Shown: positions 7,212 through 15,214 of the stretch, piece after piece
Layout: every line of letters begins with the position of its first letter
Numbering within the stretch: position 1 is the stretch's first letter
NCBI RefSeq assembly: GCF_024448135.1
Contig: NZ_JAMRYX010000053.1
Location: 1-44,506, forward strand
Direction: 5' to 3'
DNA from: Methylocystis suflitae
GTDB taxonomy: Bacteria > Pseudomonadota > Alphaproteobacteria > Rhizobiales > Beijerinckiaceae
Length of the DNA: 44,506 nucleotides
The notes under the pieces: generated by a model
Seen by the model: the letters and a program-made list of their open reading frames with translations, nothing else
What the model was told of the DNA's origin: nothing
Database searches by the model: none
Made by a program: the position numbers and the translations under genes

Positions 7212-8426
7212 ATGAACGACTCCAGCGGCGTCTCGCGTCTGCGCGCCATACCTTCGGGCGTATGGGCGCTCGGCCTCGTGTCGCTGCTCATGGATTTTTC
7301 TTCCGAGATGATCCATGCGCTGCTGCCGATCTATCTCGTCGGGGCGATGGGCGCCTCGATGGCCGAAGTCGGCGTCATCGAAGGCGTCGCCGAGGCGACC
7401 GCCTCGGTCGTCAAGATTTTTTCTGGCGCGCTATCGGACTGGTTCGGCCGCCGCAAGCAGCTGGCGATCATCGGCTATGGGCTTGCCGCGCTGACCAAGC
7501 CGATGTTTCCGCTGGCGCCGAATGTCGCCTGGGTCATGGCCGCCCGCTTCATCGATCGCATCGGCAAGGGCATACGCGGGGCGCCGCGCGACGCGCTTGT
7601 CGCCGATATCGCGCCGTCCTCCGTTCGCGGCGCGGCTTTCGGGCTTCGCCAGTCGCTCGACACGATCGGCGCCTTTCTCGGGCCGGCCGTCGCTGTGGCC
7701 GCCATGTGGTTCTCGGCGAACAGCATCCCCTTCGTGTTCTGGATCGCGACGATTCCGGCGGCTCTCGCCGTTGTGGTGCTGGCGCTGGGCGTGCGCGAAC
7801 CGGAAGCCTCTCGCCCGCCGCGGCCGGCGCGTTTTCCGCTGCACATCGACGAAGTCCGCCGGCTCGGCGGCCCCTTCTGGATCGTTGTGGCGATCGGCGT
7901 CGTCTTCAGTTTGGCGCGTTTCTCGGAAGCTTTCCTCATTTTGAAGGCGCGCGACGTCGGACTGCCGGAGGCGCTCGCGCCGCTGGCGCTCGTCGCGATG
8001 AATGTCGTCTACGCCGGCGCCTCCTATCCCGTCGGCGCCTTCTCGGATCGCGGCGATCGCAAGACGCCGCTGATGGCGGGCCTTGTCGCGCTGATCGCCG
8101 CCGACGCCGCCTTGGCGGTCGCCGAGCATTTGCCGCTCGTTTGGCTGGGCGTGGCGCTTTGGGGCCTGCATATGGGCCTCACCCAGGGCCTGCTCGCCGC
8201 GCTTGTCGCCGACGTCGCGCCGCTCGCGCTGCGCGGCTCGGCTTTCGGCGTTTTCAATCTCGCGAGCGGCGTCGCGCTGCTTGTCGCGAGCGCGGGCGCG
8301 GGGGCGCTCTGGGACGCCTTTGGTCCCCAGGCCGCCTTCTGGGCGGGCGCGCTTTGCGCGTCGCTGGCGCTCGCTGGGTTAGCGGCGGGCGGCAGTCGGA
8401 GCGGGGCGGTCCCCAGGCCGGATTGA
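7212..8426 (+). CDS. Major facilitator superfamily transporter
   Basis: A 404-residue protein with 12 predicted membrane segments in two halves. The MFS loop motif between TM2 and TM3 is visible as GALSDWFGRRKQ (about residues 71-82), and its pseudo-repeat GAFSDRGDRKTP follows in the second half. The RFIDRIGKGIRGAPRDALVAD segment is typical of a subgroup of putative drug or metabolite exporters (YfcJ/YhhS-like or related). The substrate cannot be inferred. The ATG at 7212 has only a weak ribosome site (AGG) just behind the repeat array at 6851-7189. The gene stands alone, followed by a 174-bp gap that holds an inverted repeat. Confidence 0.85.
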   Translation: MNDSSGVSRLRAIPSGVWALGLVSLLMDFSSEMIHALLPIYLVGAMGASMAEVGVIEGVAEATASVVKIFSGALSDWFGRRKQLAIIGYGLAALTKPMFPLAPNVAWVMAARFIDRIGKGIRGAPRDALVADIAPSSVRGAAFGLRQSLDTIGAFLGPAVAVAAMWFSANSIPFVFWIATIPAALAVVVLALGVREPEASRPPRPARFPLHIDEVRRLGGPFWIVVAIGVVFSLARFSEAFLILKARDVGLPEALAPLALVAMNVVYAGASYPVGAFSDRGDRKTPLMAGLVALIAADAALAVAEHLPLVWLGVALWGLHMGLTQGLLAALVADVAPLALRGSAFGVFNLASGVALLVASAGAGALWDAFGPQAAFWAGALCASLALAGLAAGGSRSGAVPRPD

Positions 8427-8501
8427 GCGGCGCGCGTTAAGAGCTTCACGGCAGAATTCAGGCCGGTTAACGGATGGCTAAGCATGTCGATTAAGCATTG
8501 A

Positions 8502-8549
8502 AAATGAACGATAAAATTTCGCAATTGCGCCATTGTTGATCGTTCATTT
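8502..8549. promoter_or_regulatory. Nested inverted repeat upstream of the Omp25-like gene
   Basis: Perfect 11-bp arms AAATGAACGAT (8502-8512) and ATCGTTCATTT (8539-8549) enclose a second, 10-bp perfect palindrome CGCAATTGCG (8520-8529), nearly concentric with the outer one. The structure lies 51 bp before the ATG at 8601. It could be an operator for a dimeric regulator or a 5' leader hairpin. No T run follows, so a terminator for the MFS gene is less likely. Confidence 0.5.
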
Positions 8550-8600
8550 CGCAACCGGCGGGGGCGCTGGCGTTTCAAGGAACGCACCATCGAGGTTCTA

Positions 8601-9326
8601 ATGAAAAAACGAGCTTTCGGCTTCGCCGTCGCGGCGTCCCTGGCCGCTCTGTCCGCCTCGGCCGCAGACCTGCCTTCGCGCAGGGAGCCGCCGGCGGCCT
8701 ATCTTCCGCCGCCGCCAGTCTTCACCTGGACCGGGATCTACGTCGGCCTCAATCTTGGCGGCGGCTGGCTCGATCGAGACGACTATGGACATTGGCTGGC
8801 GCCCTCGAGCGGGTCCAACACCGGCGGCGTCGTGGGCGGCGCCCAGATCGGCTATAATTACCAAGTCACGCCGCTTTTTGTCGTCGGCCTGGAAACGGAT
8901 TTTCAAGGATCGAGCGTCGGCGGCGACGGCAATCAGGGGTGGGGCGTGACGCGCAACGTCGACTGGTTCGGCACGGTGCGCGGGCGGGCGGGCGTGTCGA
9001 TGCTGAACGCGCAGCTGCTGCTTTACGGCACGGGCGGCTTCGCCTATGGCGACCTGAGTCTCAACTACGGATGGTTTGGCTCTCAGGCCCGCACGGGAAC
9101 CGGTTGGACGGCAGGCGGCGGGCTCGAATACGCTTTCCTGCCGAACTGGTCGGCGAAGGTCGAATATCTCTACACAAACATGGGCGCGAATTACGATTCT
9201 ATCTACGTCGCGCCTTTCATCATCGAAACCGAGCAGCGCGCGCATCTCAATACTATTCGCGCGGGCGTCAACTACCGCTTCAACTGGATGCTGGCGCCTC
9301 CCGGACCGGCGATGGCGAACTACTGA
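8601..9326 (+). CDS. Omp25/31-family outer-membrane beta-barrel protein
   Basis: A 241-residue secreted protein. The signal peptide is MKKRAFGFAVAASLAALSASA, cleaved before ADLPSRR. A Pro-rich linker follows, then the family hallmark FTWTGIYVGLNLGGGW (about residues 41-56) and alternating amphipathic strands (IGYNYQV, VVGLETDFQGS, FGTVRGRAGVS, LLLYGTGGFAYG, WTAGGGLEYAF, WSAKVEYLY, TIRAGVNYRF). This is the eight-stranded barrel of the Omp25/Omp31/RopB type, abundant in Hyphomicrobiales outer membranes. The C-terminus carries about 12 extra residues after NYRF, the normal terminal strand. The gene has its own terminator (9352-9376), so it is separate from the sdh operon that follows. Confidence 0.92.
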   Translation: MKKRAFGFAVAASLAALSASAADLPSRREPPAAYLPPPPVFTWTGIYVGLNLGGGWLDRDDYGHWLAPSSGSNTGGVVGGAQIGYNYQVTPLFVVGLETDFQGSSVGGDGNQGWGVTRNVDWFGTVRGRAGVSMLNAQLLLYGTGGFAYGDLSLNYGWFGSQARTGTGWTAGGGLEYAFLPNWSAKVEYLYTNMGANYDSIYVAPFIIETEQRAHLNTIRAGVNYRFNWMLAPPGPAMANY

Positions 9327-9351
9327 ATCCAAATGCTATGAACGCGCGCGC

Positions 9352-9376
9352 AAGAGTCCCCAAGACGGGGGCTTTT
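9352..9376 (+). terminator. Intrinsic terminator after the Omp25-like gene
   Basis: The stem GTCCCC (9356-9361) pairs with GGGGGC (9367-9372) around loop AAGAC and is extended by AAGA/TTTT pairing. TTTT at 9373-9376 closes the structure. It begins 26 nt after the stop codon and separates the porin from sdhC. Confidence 0.75.
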
Positions 9377-9482
9377 GCGTCCGCGCCTGTTCGATCGCTT
9401 TTGGTTGCGGCGCCACAACAATTGAATTATCTGCTTGGAAGCGTTCCGAGAAAGAAATCGGCCGCACGCGAGAGGGTTCCAC

Positions 9483-9890
9483 ATGGCCGACGCCGACACA
9501 GACAGGCTCGCCGCGCGGCGGCCGCTGTCGCCGCATCTGACGATCTTCAAGCCCATCCTGACGATGACGATGTCGATCGCGCATCGTATCACCGGCGCGG
9601 GGCTTTACGTCGGCATGGCGCTTCTGGCGCTGTTCCTGCTCGGCGCGGCGATCGGCGGCGGGGCCTTCTCCGCCGTTTCCTGGATCGCGTCGGGCTTCAT
9701 CGGCAATCTGCTTGTGCTGATGGTCGTTTGGGCGATTTTTCATCATCTGCTCGGCGGCGTGCGCCACGCGCTCTGGGATCGCGGCCTTTACATGGATGCA
9801 AAGGGGCGGGAACTGCTGGCGCAGGGGACGCTCGTCGGCGGCATCCTGCTGACGCTGCTCGTCTTCATCTTCAAGACGCTGGCGAGCTGA
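9483..9890 (+). CDS. sdhC: SdhC, succinate dehydrogenase cytochrome b556 subunit
   Basis: A 135-residue membrane anchor of complex II, which passes electrons from succinate to ubiquinone in the inner membrane. It begins MADADTDRLAARRPLSPHLTIFKP. The RPLSPHL motif and SIAHRITGAGLY (about residues 33-44, quinone-site Ser and Arg) are diagnostic, as is the heme-ligand region HHLLGGVRHALWD (about 82-94). Three hydrophobic helices are visible. The start at 9483 follows GAGAGGGTT; an in-frame start at 9435 lacks family residues. It is the first gene of the sdhC-sdhD-sdhA-(vapBC)-sdhB cluster, and sdhD begins 14 bp after it. Confidence 0.96.
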   Translation: MADADTDRLAARRPLSPHLTIFKPILTMTMSIAHRITGAGLYVGMALLALFLLGAAIGGGAFSAVSWIASGFIGNLLVLMVVWAIFHHLLGGVRHALWDRGLYMDAKGRELLAQGTLVGGILLTLLVFIFKTLAS

Positions 9891-9903
9891 GCGGAGCGAA
9901 TTC

Positions 9904-10299
9904 ATGACGGTTGCTGCAAGATTCAAGAGCGGTCGAACCGGACCCGGCGACGCCTATGTCTCCGACCATAGCGGTTCGCCCCATGCACGCTTCATGCGGC
10001 TGACGTCTTATGCGCTTGTCCCGCTTGGGATGTTGAGCGCCTGGTGGATTCTCGGACTTGCCGGCAAGCCGCTCGAAGCGGTGCGCGCCGAAATCGGCAG
10101 GCCGATTCCCGCGCTCGTGCTGCTTGCGTTTGGCGTCATCGGCATGATCCATGCGCGACGCGGCATGGATGACATCATCGAAGATTACGTGCACGACAAA
10201 GCGTTGAAGGCGCAGGCGATCGTCGCCAACACTTGGGCGTCGCGCGTCATCGCAGCGATCTGGATCCTCGCGATCCTCCTCATCGCCGCGCCGAAGTAG
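9904..10299 (+). CDS. sdhD: SdhD, succinate dehydrogenase membrane anchor subunit
   Basis: A 131-residue second anchor of complex II. It has three hydrophobic helices (about residues 33-52, 67-85 and 106-129). GSPHARFMRLTSYALVPLG before the first helix and HARRGMDDIIEDYVHDK (about residues 83-99), with a conserved Asp-Tyr pair of the quinone site, match the family. It starts 14 bp after sdhC with GAGCGGAG just ahead of the ATG. A 145-bp gap to sdhA follows in which I see no gene and no convincing terminator. Confidence 0.93.
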   Translation: MTVAARFKSGRTGPGDAYVSDHSGSPHARFMRLTSYALVPLGMLSAWWILGLAGKPLEAVRAEIGRPIPALVLLAFGVIGMIHARRGMDDIIEDYVHDKALKAQAIVANTWASRVIAAIWILAILLIAAPK

Positions 10300-10444
10300 T
10301 CGGACGATGCGATCGACAGACGTCGGCGTGACAGGCGAGAGCAGGAAGCAGCGCGACATCGCTGCTTTGAGCTCAATGATCCCGTCTTGTAACGACGCAG
10401 CTACGCCGCGCGCGGCGCACATGAGATTCGAGAAGGCTTAATCG

Positions 10445-12277
10445 ATGATTGCAAAGGGTCCTGCATCAAATGTGTCGGTGGGCGGTCGGGCCTATGCGAT
10501 CGTCGATCACACTTTTGACGTCGTCGTCGTCGGCGCAGGCGGTTCGGGACTTCGCGCCGTCGTCGGCTGCGCCGAGGCGGGACTGAACGTCGCCTGCGTC
10601 ACCAAGGTCTTTCCAACCCGCTCGCACACCGTGGCGGCGCAGGGCGGCATCGCCGCCGCGCTCGGCAACATGGGGCCGGATAATTGGAAATGGCACATGT
10701 ACGACACCGTTAAGGGCTCCGACTGGCTCGGCGACCAAGACGCCATCGAATATATGTGCCGCAACGCCCCGCCCGCAGTTTATGAACTGGAGCATTGGGG
10801 CGTCCCCTTCTCGCGCACGAGCGAAGGCACGATCTATCAGCGTCCTTTCGGCGGGATGACGACGGACTTCGGCAAGGGCCCGCCGGCGCAGCGCACATGC
10901 GCGGCCGCCGATCGCACCGGCCACGCGATGCTCCATACGATGTACGGACAGGCGCTGAAGCTCGACACGAAGTTCTTCGTCGAATTTTTCGCGCTCGATC
11001 TCATCATGGATCAGGACGGCGCCTGCCGGGGCGTCGTGTGCCTGAAGATCGATGACGGGACAATTCACCGTTTTCGCGCCGCGCTCACCGTGCTCGCGAC
11101 CGGCGGCTATGGCCGCATCTATCTCTCGGCCACTTCCGCTCACACTTGCACCGGCGACGGCAACGCCATGGTGCTGCGCGCCGGGCTGCCGCTGCAGGAC
11201 ATGGAGTTCGTGCAGTTTCATCCGACGGGAATTTACGGCGCGGGCTGCCTCATTACGGAAGGCGCGCGCGGCGAGGGCGGCTATCTGACGAACAGCGAAG
11301 GCGAGCGCTTCATGGAACGCTACGCGCCTTCGGTGAAGGATCTCGCGCCGCGCGACATGGTTTCGCGCGCGATCACGATGGAGGTGCGCGAGGGCAGGGG
11401 CGTCGGCAAGGACAGGGATCACGCCTATCTGCATCTCGAGCATCTCGATCCGGCGATCCTGCATGAGCGCCTGCCGGGCATTTCCGAAAGCTCGATGGTT
11501 TTCGCCGGCGTCGACGTAACGCGCCAGCCGATTCCGATCATACCGACCGCGCATTACAACATGGGCGGCATACCGACGAATTTTCACGGCGAGGCTCTGC
11601 GCAAGCGTAACGGCAATCCCGACGAGGTGGTTCCGGGCCTGATGGCGCTCGGCGAAGGCGCCTGCGTCTCGGTGCATGGCGCCAATCGACTGGGCTCCAA
11701 CTCGCTTATTGATCTCGTCGTCTTTGGACGCGCCGCGGCGCTGCGTGCGGCCGAACTCATCAAGCCGAACGATACGCAGCCGGAACTTCCGGCGGATTCG
11801 GCCGATCTTCCGCTGTCGCGGCTCGATTTTTTCCGCAACGCCAGCGGCTCCGCGCCCACCGCGGTCTTGCGCGACAGGATGCAGCGCACGATGCAGTCGC
11901 ACTGCGCCGTCTATCGCACCGGCGAGGTCCTCGCCGAAGGCGTCGAACAGATCAACGCCGTCTGGCGCGATGGCGCCGACGTCAAGATCACCGATCGCTC
12001 GCTGATCTGGAACTCCGATCTCATCGAGACGCTCGAATTCGACAATCTCATCGTGCAGGCGGTCACGACGATGGAGAGCGCCGCCAATCGCACGGAATCG
12101 CGCGGCGCGCATGCGCGAGAGGATTTCCCGGAGCGCGACGACAAGAACTGGATGAAACATACGCTCGCGACGATCGACCGCGAGAGGAAGACAACCTCAA
12201 TCGATTATCGCCCGGTGCACAGCTACACGATGACTAATGAGGTCGCTTACGTCGAGCCGAAGGCGCGGGTGTATTGA
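10445..12277 (+). CDS. sdhA: SdhA, succinate dehydrogenase flavoprotein subunit
   Basis: A 610-residue catalytic subunit that oxidises succinate to fumarate on covalently bound FAD. The Rossmann motif [13 protein letters not shown] lies at about residues 27-38. The flavin-linkage site [10 protein letters not shown] follows (His about 61). The [21 protein letters not shown] active-site segment is near 257-278, and the C-terminal [14 protein letters not shown] and [13 protein letters not shown] motifs are intact. Length and sequence fit alphaproteobacterial SdhA. Downstream, instead of sdhB directly, there is a 155-bp gap and a toxin-antitoxin pair, so sdhB starts 847 bp after the sdhA stop. 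Confidence 0.98.
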   Translation: MIAKGPASNVSVGGRAYAIVDHTFDVVVVGAGGSGLRAVVGCAEAGLNVACVTKVFPTRSHTVAAQGGIAAALGNMGPDNWKWHMYDTVKGSDWLGDQDAIEYMCRNAPPAVYELEHWGVPFSRTSEGTIYQRPFGGMTTDFGKGPPAQRTCAAADRTGHAMLHTMYGQALKLDTKFFVEFFALDLIMDQDGACRGVVCLKIDDGTIHRFRAALTVLATGGYGRIYLSATSAHTCTGDGNAMVLRAGLPLQDMEFVQFHPTGIYGAGCLITEGARGEGGYLTNSEGERFMERYAPSVKDLAPRDMVSRAITMEVREGRGVGKDRDHAYLHLEHLDPAILHERLPGISESSMVFAGVDVTRQPIPIIPTAHYNMGGIPTNFHGEALRKRNGNPDEVVPGLMALGEGACVSVHGANRLGSNSLIDLVVFGRAAALRAAELIKPNDTQPELPADSADLPLSRLDFFRNASGSAPTAVLRDRMQRTMQSHCAVYRTGEVLAEGVEQINAVWRDGADVKITDRSLIWNSDLIETLEFDNLIVQAVTTMESAANRTESRGAHAREDFPERDDKNWMKHTLATIDRERKTTSIDYRPVHSYTMTNEVAYVEPKARVY

Positions 12278-12295
12278 GGCGACGGGAATACGACG

Positions 12296-12436
12296 ATGTC
12301 TATCGAAGAAACGATAGCAAGCTGTTGGAAGCGTGCCGCTCCGCATCAGCGCCTGTTGCTCCGGCGCGGTTGCGTCGTGAAAGCGTCGGACCGCGCGACG
12401 CCCAATGAGACTGCGTATCAGGACATGCAGCTATGA
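12296..12436 (+). CDS. Possible short leader ORF overlapping vapB
   Basis: A 46-codon open frame beginning ATGTCTATCGAAGAAACG sits in the gap between sdhA and vapB. It encodes MSIEETIASCWKRAAPHQRL and so on, ending YQDMQL. Its TGA (12434-12436) overlaps the vapB ATG (12433-12435) as ATGA, the geometry of translational coupling. GGGAA lies about 10 nt upstream of its ATG. It has no recognisable family, and may be a real leader peptide, the remains of a gene carried in with the toxin-antitoxin module, or chance. Confidence 0.25.
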   Translation: MSIEETIASCWKRAAPHQRLLLRRGCVVKASDRATPNETAYQDMQL

Positions 12437-12675
12437 ACGCGATCACGATCAAAAGCATCAGCCCCCAGGCGATCGCCCGGATTCAGGAACTCGCCGCCGT
12501 CCATCACCGCACAGTGGAGGAGGAGGCCGCCGACCTTCTTGAGAAGGCGGTCAGCGAGAACACGGTTCGCGCGGCTCGTCTGGCCGCTGTGGACCGCATC
12601 GCCGCCATGACTCCAAAGGATGTCGAGCAAAGCGACAGCACCGCGATCATTCGCGAGGCGCGCGACCAGTGGTAG
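12433..12675 (+). CDS. vapB: VapB/FitA-type antitoxin
   Basis: An 80-residue protein beginning MNAITIKSISPQAIARIQELAAVHHRTVEEEAADLLEKAV. This is a ribbon-helix-helix pattern of the FitA-like antitoxins: a short beta strand followed by two helices, with R/S-containing turns. The C-terminal half is acidic and polar, as expected of the toxin-binding tail (TPKDVEQSDSTAIIREARDQW). It overlaps vapC by 7 bp (stop 12673-12675, vapC GTG at 12669), typical of co-translated modules. The antitoxin presumably blocks VapC and represses its own promoter. The odd feature is location: the pair separates sdhA from sdhB. Confidence 0.85.
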   Translation: MNAITIKSISPQAIARIQELAAVHHRTVEEEAADLLEKAVSENTVRAARLAAVDRIAAMTPKDVEQSDSTAIIREARDQW

Positions 12676-13115
12676 TCGTTATCGACGCCAGCGTTGCCGT
12701 CAAATGGTATGTTGCGGAGGCTTGGCGCAATGAAGCGCGGAATGTGTTGGCGACCGCCGCGGAACTGATCGCGCCCGACATCATTCTCACGGAGGTGGCG
12801 AACGCCCTGCGACGCAAAGTGACAGAAGGGACGGTGACAAAGGAGCAGGCGTTGAACGCCCTAGACGATCTTCCTGCCTCTTTTTCCCGGTTCGTCCATG
12901 CTGAACAGACTCTGCGCGTCGCATTCGACATAGCGCTAAAGCTTAACCATCCTTTCCCGGATTGCGTCTATCTCGCATGCGCGATGATGAATGGCGCGAG
13001 TCTGGTGACGGACGACCGAAAATTCCTTGAAAAGGCTATCGCCAACGGGCATCGAAACCGCGTCGTTCTTCTCGCTGACTGGCCCATGCGCGAGACGGAC
13101 ACGCAAGGATCGTAG
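12669..13115 (+). CDS. vapC: VapC, PIN-domain ribonuclease toxin
   Basis: A 148-residue PIN-domain endoribonuclease. The acidic metal-binding set is complete: D6 in VVVIDASVAVKWY, E42 in LTEVANAL, D98 in FPDCVYLACAM and D115/D116 in LVTDDRKF. VapC toxins cut tRNA or rRNA when freed from VapB. The gene starts at GTG 12669 inside the end of vapB and ends 9 bp before the sdhB ATG, so transcription of the toxin very likely runs on into sdhB. No frameshift or missing catalytic residue is visible; the module looks intact and potentially active. Confidence 0.9.
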   Translation: MVVVIDASVAVKWYVAEAWRNEARNVLATAAELIAPDIILTEVANALRRKVTEGTVTKEQALNALDDLPASFSRFVHAEQTLRVAFDIALKLNHPFPDCVYLACAMMNGASLVTDDRKFLEKAIANGHRNRVVLLADWPMRETDTQGS

Positions 13116-13124
13116 GATCGGAAA

Positions 13125-13916
13125 ATGGTCGAATTCGCGCTACCCAAGAACTCCGTCATTTCCGAAGGCAAAACCTGGCCGAGGCCCGAAGGCGCCGAGC
13201 GTGTGCGCGAACTGCGCATCTATCGGTGGGACCCTGACGACGGCGCCAATCCGCGCCTCGACACCTATTTCATCGACGCCGACGACTGCGGACCGATGGT
13301 TCTCGACGCGCTGATCTGGATCAAGAACAAGATCGATCCGACTTTGACTTTTCGTCGCTCCTGCCGCGAGGGCATTTGCGGCTCATGTTCAATGAATATC
13401 GGCGGTCTGAACACGCTCGCCTGCACCAAGGGCATGGATGAGATCGACGGCGCGATCAAAATCTATCCGCTGCCGCATATGGCGGTGGTCAAGGACCTCG
13501 TGCCCGATCTGACGATCTTCTATGAGCAATACGCGGCGATCCAGCCCTGGCTGCGGGCCGGTCCCGCCCCCGAGAAAGAGCGGCTGCAGTCGCCGGAGCA
13601 GCGCGCCAAGCTCGACGGGCTCTACGAATGCATCCTGTGCGCCTGCTGCTCGACGGCCTGTCCGAGCTATTGGTGGAACGCCGATCGTTTTCTGGGCCCG
13701 GCGGCGCTGCTGCAGGCGTTCCGTTGGGTGCAGGACTCGCGCGATGAAGCGACGACGGATCGCGTCTCCTATGTGGACGACGTCTTCCGGCTCTACCGTT
13801 GCCACACGATCATGAATTGCACCCAGGTCTGCCCGAAGTCCCTGTCGCCGGCCAAGGCGATCGCGGAACTCAAAAACAGGGCCATCGCCCAGGACGAGGC
13901 GGAAGCGGCGAGATAG
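13125..13916 (+). CDS. sdhB: SdhB, succinate dehydrogenase iron-sulfur subunit
   Basis: A 263-residue electron-transfer subunit of complex II. The [2Fe-2S] ligands are C80, C85, C88 and C100 ([13 protein letters not shown]...TLAC). The C-terminal ferredoxin domain holds [12 protein letters not shown] (C169, C172, C175, C179) and [12 protein letters not shown] (C226, C232, C236), which bind the [4Fe-4S] and [3Fe-4S] clusters. All ligands are present, so the subunit should be functional. It starts only 9 bp after vapC, with GGATCGGAAA before the ATG, and converges on the membrane protein gene at 13931 with a 14-bp gap. Confidence 0.97.
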   Translation: MVEFALPKNSVISEGKTWPRPEGAERVRELRIYRWDPDDGANPRLDTYFIDADDCGPMVLDALIWIKNKIDPTLTFRRSCREGICGSCSMNIGGLNTLACTKGMDEIDGAIKIYPLPHMAVVKDLVPDLTIFYEQYAAIQPWLRAGPAPEKERLQSPEQRAKLDGLYECILCACCSTACPSYWWNADRFLGPAALLQAFRWVQDSRDEATTDRVSYVDDVFRLYRCHTIMNCTQVCPKSLSPAKAIAELKNRAIAQDEAEAAR

Positions 13917-13930
13917 CCGCGCCGTGAGGA

Positions 13931-14659
13931 TTATTTGGCGGTTGTGGCGCGCCGGCGCAATTTCGCCAGCGACGCGATATGCAACAATATCCACAACGGA
14001 ACAAGGAAGGCGGGAACGAGCACGAGGGGGAACATGGTGATCAGCACGTTCGGCTGGTCGAACGCCGTGACCTGAATCCTTGACGGCGAACTGGCTATGC
14101 CGGTTGCGACGGCGATGATGAGGTCTGTGAGGCCGAGGATATTCCACCACATGACCAGATCGGGATTCACGCGCGGGGCGCGCGCATAGGCGGCCGCAAT
14201 GACCCCGGCAAGCACGCCGACGAGCAGGTCGCCGACTCCTGCGGGCCAGGCGAATACGCCGGGCATCTTGCCCATCGCATAGAGGACCAAGAAAATTCCG
14301 CCGAGCACACGAAAGATTTGAACGCCCACGAGCCATTGCTGAGGTATCGCGTCGATGATCAGGCCGACTGTCGGCGACCGCCAGATCAGCCACGCGCCGA
14401 TGATAATCGGCGTAAGAAGCGCGTATTGGATCGTCGGCATTGCGCCTGGGGCTGCTTGATAAGCGCTGAGCCACGATGAGACGGTCGCCGCCAGGAACCA
14501 GCCGATGAGCGCGATCGCGAAGGCGCTCAGCACCTTGTCACGGTCGCGCGCCGTCCATGGGGGCGTTTGAAGCGCCTTGCGCAATCCGAGAAGGATCAGC
14601 ACGATGATCGAGACGGCGCTGCCAAGCGTTAAAACGGTGAGAAAGGCTGAGACGTTCAT
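13931..14659 (-). CDS. Multi-pass membrane protein, unknown function
   Basis: A 242-residue protein with about seven hydrophobic segments covering most of its length (for example AVSIIVLILLGL, FAIALIGWFLAATVS, TPIIIGAWLIW and LVLVPAFLVPLWILLHIA). Glycine and proline occur within helices. The C-terminus is short and basic (SLAKLRRRATTAK), likely cytoplasmic. No catalytic or transport motif is recognised. It is a single gene, convergent with sdhB, and its start at the ATG at 14659 gives an N-terminus leading directly into TM1. Confidence 0.7.
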   Translation of the reverse strand: MNVSAFLTVLTLGSAVSIIVLILLGLRKALQTPPWTARDRDKVLSAFAIALIGWFLAATVSSWLSAYQAAPGAMPTIQYALLTPIIIGAWLIWRSPTVGLIIDAIPQQWLVGVQIFRVLGGIFLVLYAMGKMPGVFAWPAGVGDLLVGVLAGVIAAAYARAPRVNPDLVMWWNILGLTDLIIAVATGIASSPSRIQVTAFDQPNVLITMFPLVLVPAFLVPLWILLHIASLAKLRRRATTAK

Positions 14660-14797
14660 CGCGAGCCTTACGCTGCCTGATCCCCGCGGAAGTTAATTAG
14701 GGCGACCAGGACCAGCACAAACTGCGGGGCTGGCCCGCCTTGATCCCGCCGCGCCGCCGGTTTAGGACGGGGGCAAATGTTCACGGAGATTTGCGCC

Positions 14798-15175
14798 ATG
14801 TCGACCTGCGCTCGTCTTTCTTTCGGCACGCTCCTTTGCGCCGCTTTCCTGATCGCGGCCGGGCCCCAGGTCGCCTCGGCGCAACAGCTTCAAGCCGATC
14901 CAGGAGCGCTCGACGCTTCGGGGTCTGTAACGACGCCGCCGAAGGCCAAGAGAGCGAAGGCGCAGCAAGCCCCGCGCGCCGGCGCCGGCCAGCAGCAGCA
15001 GCAGGGAGGCGCCGGCAACCGCCAGTTTGGCGAGCTTGAAGGCTGGTCCACCGGCAAGGCGCCGTCCGGCGTAAAGCAGAAGGACAAGGAAGACGAGACG
15101 CCGAACGCGTCGAACGGGAAAATGCCTATTGGCGTTTCGCCGTCGGGGAATATGTCCGTCGGCCTCCCATTCTAA
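14798..15175 (+). CDS. Secreted Gln/Ala-rich small protein, unknown function
   Basis: A 125-residue protein beginning MSTCARLSFGTLLCAAFLIA and continuing with a signal-peptide core ending QVASA, cleavage expected before QQLQADPG. The mature part is low-complexity: a Lys/Ala stretch, a run of five glutamines and a polar tail with KMPIGVSPSGNMSVGLPF at the end. Two ATGs are possible (14777 and 14798); the second has GGAG about 10 nt upstream and starts directly at the signal peptide. No family recognised. It precedes asd by 39 bp on the same strand; a 16-bp palindrome lies between them. Confidence 0.6.
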   Translation: MSTCARLSFGTLLCAAFLIAAGPQVASAQQLQADPGALDASGSVTTPPKAKRAKAQQAPRAGAGQQQQQGGAGNRQFGELEGWSTGKAPSGVKQKDKEDETPNASNGKMPIGVSPSGNMSVGLPF

Positions 15176-15214
15176 AAATCTCAGGCGCCGGCGGTCGCCG
15201 GCTGGAGTTTGATC

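Noticed and set aside
10466..12160. 564-codon minus-strand open frame across sdhA
   Set aside because: Antisense shadow of sdhA; sdhA is unambiguous and the frame has no recognisable domains.
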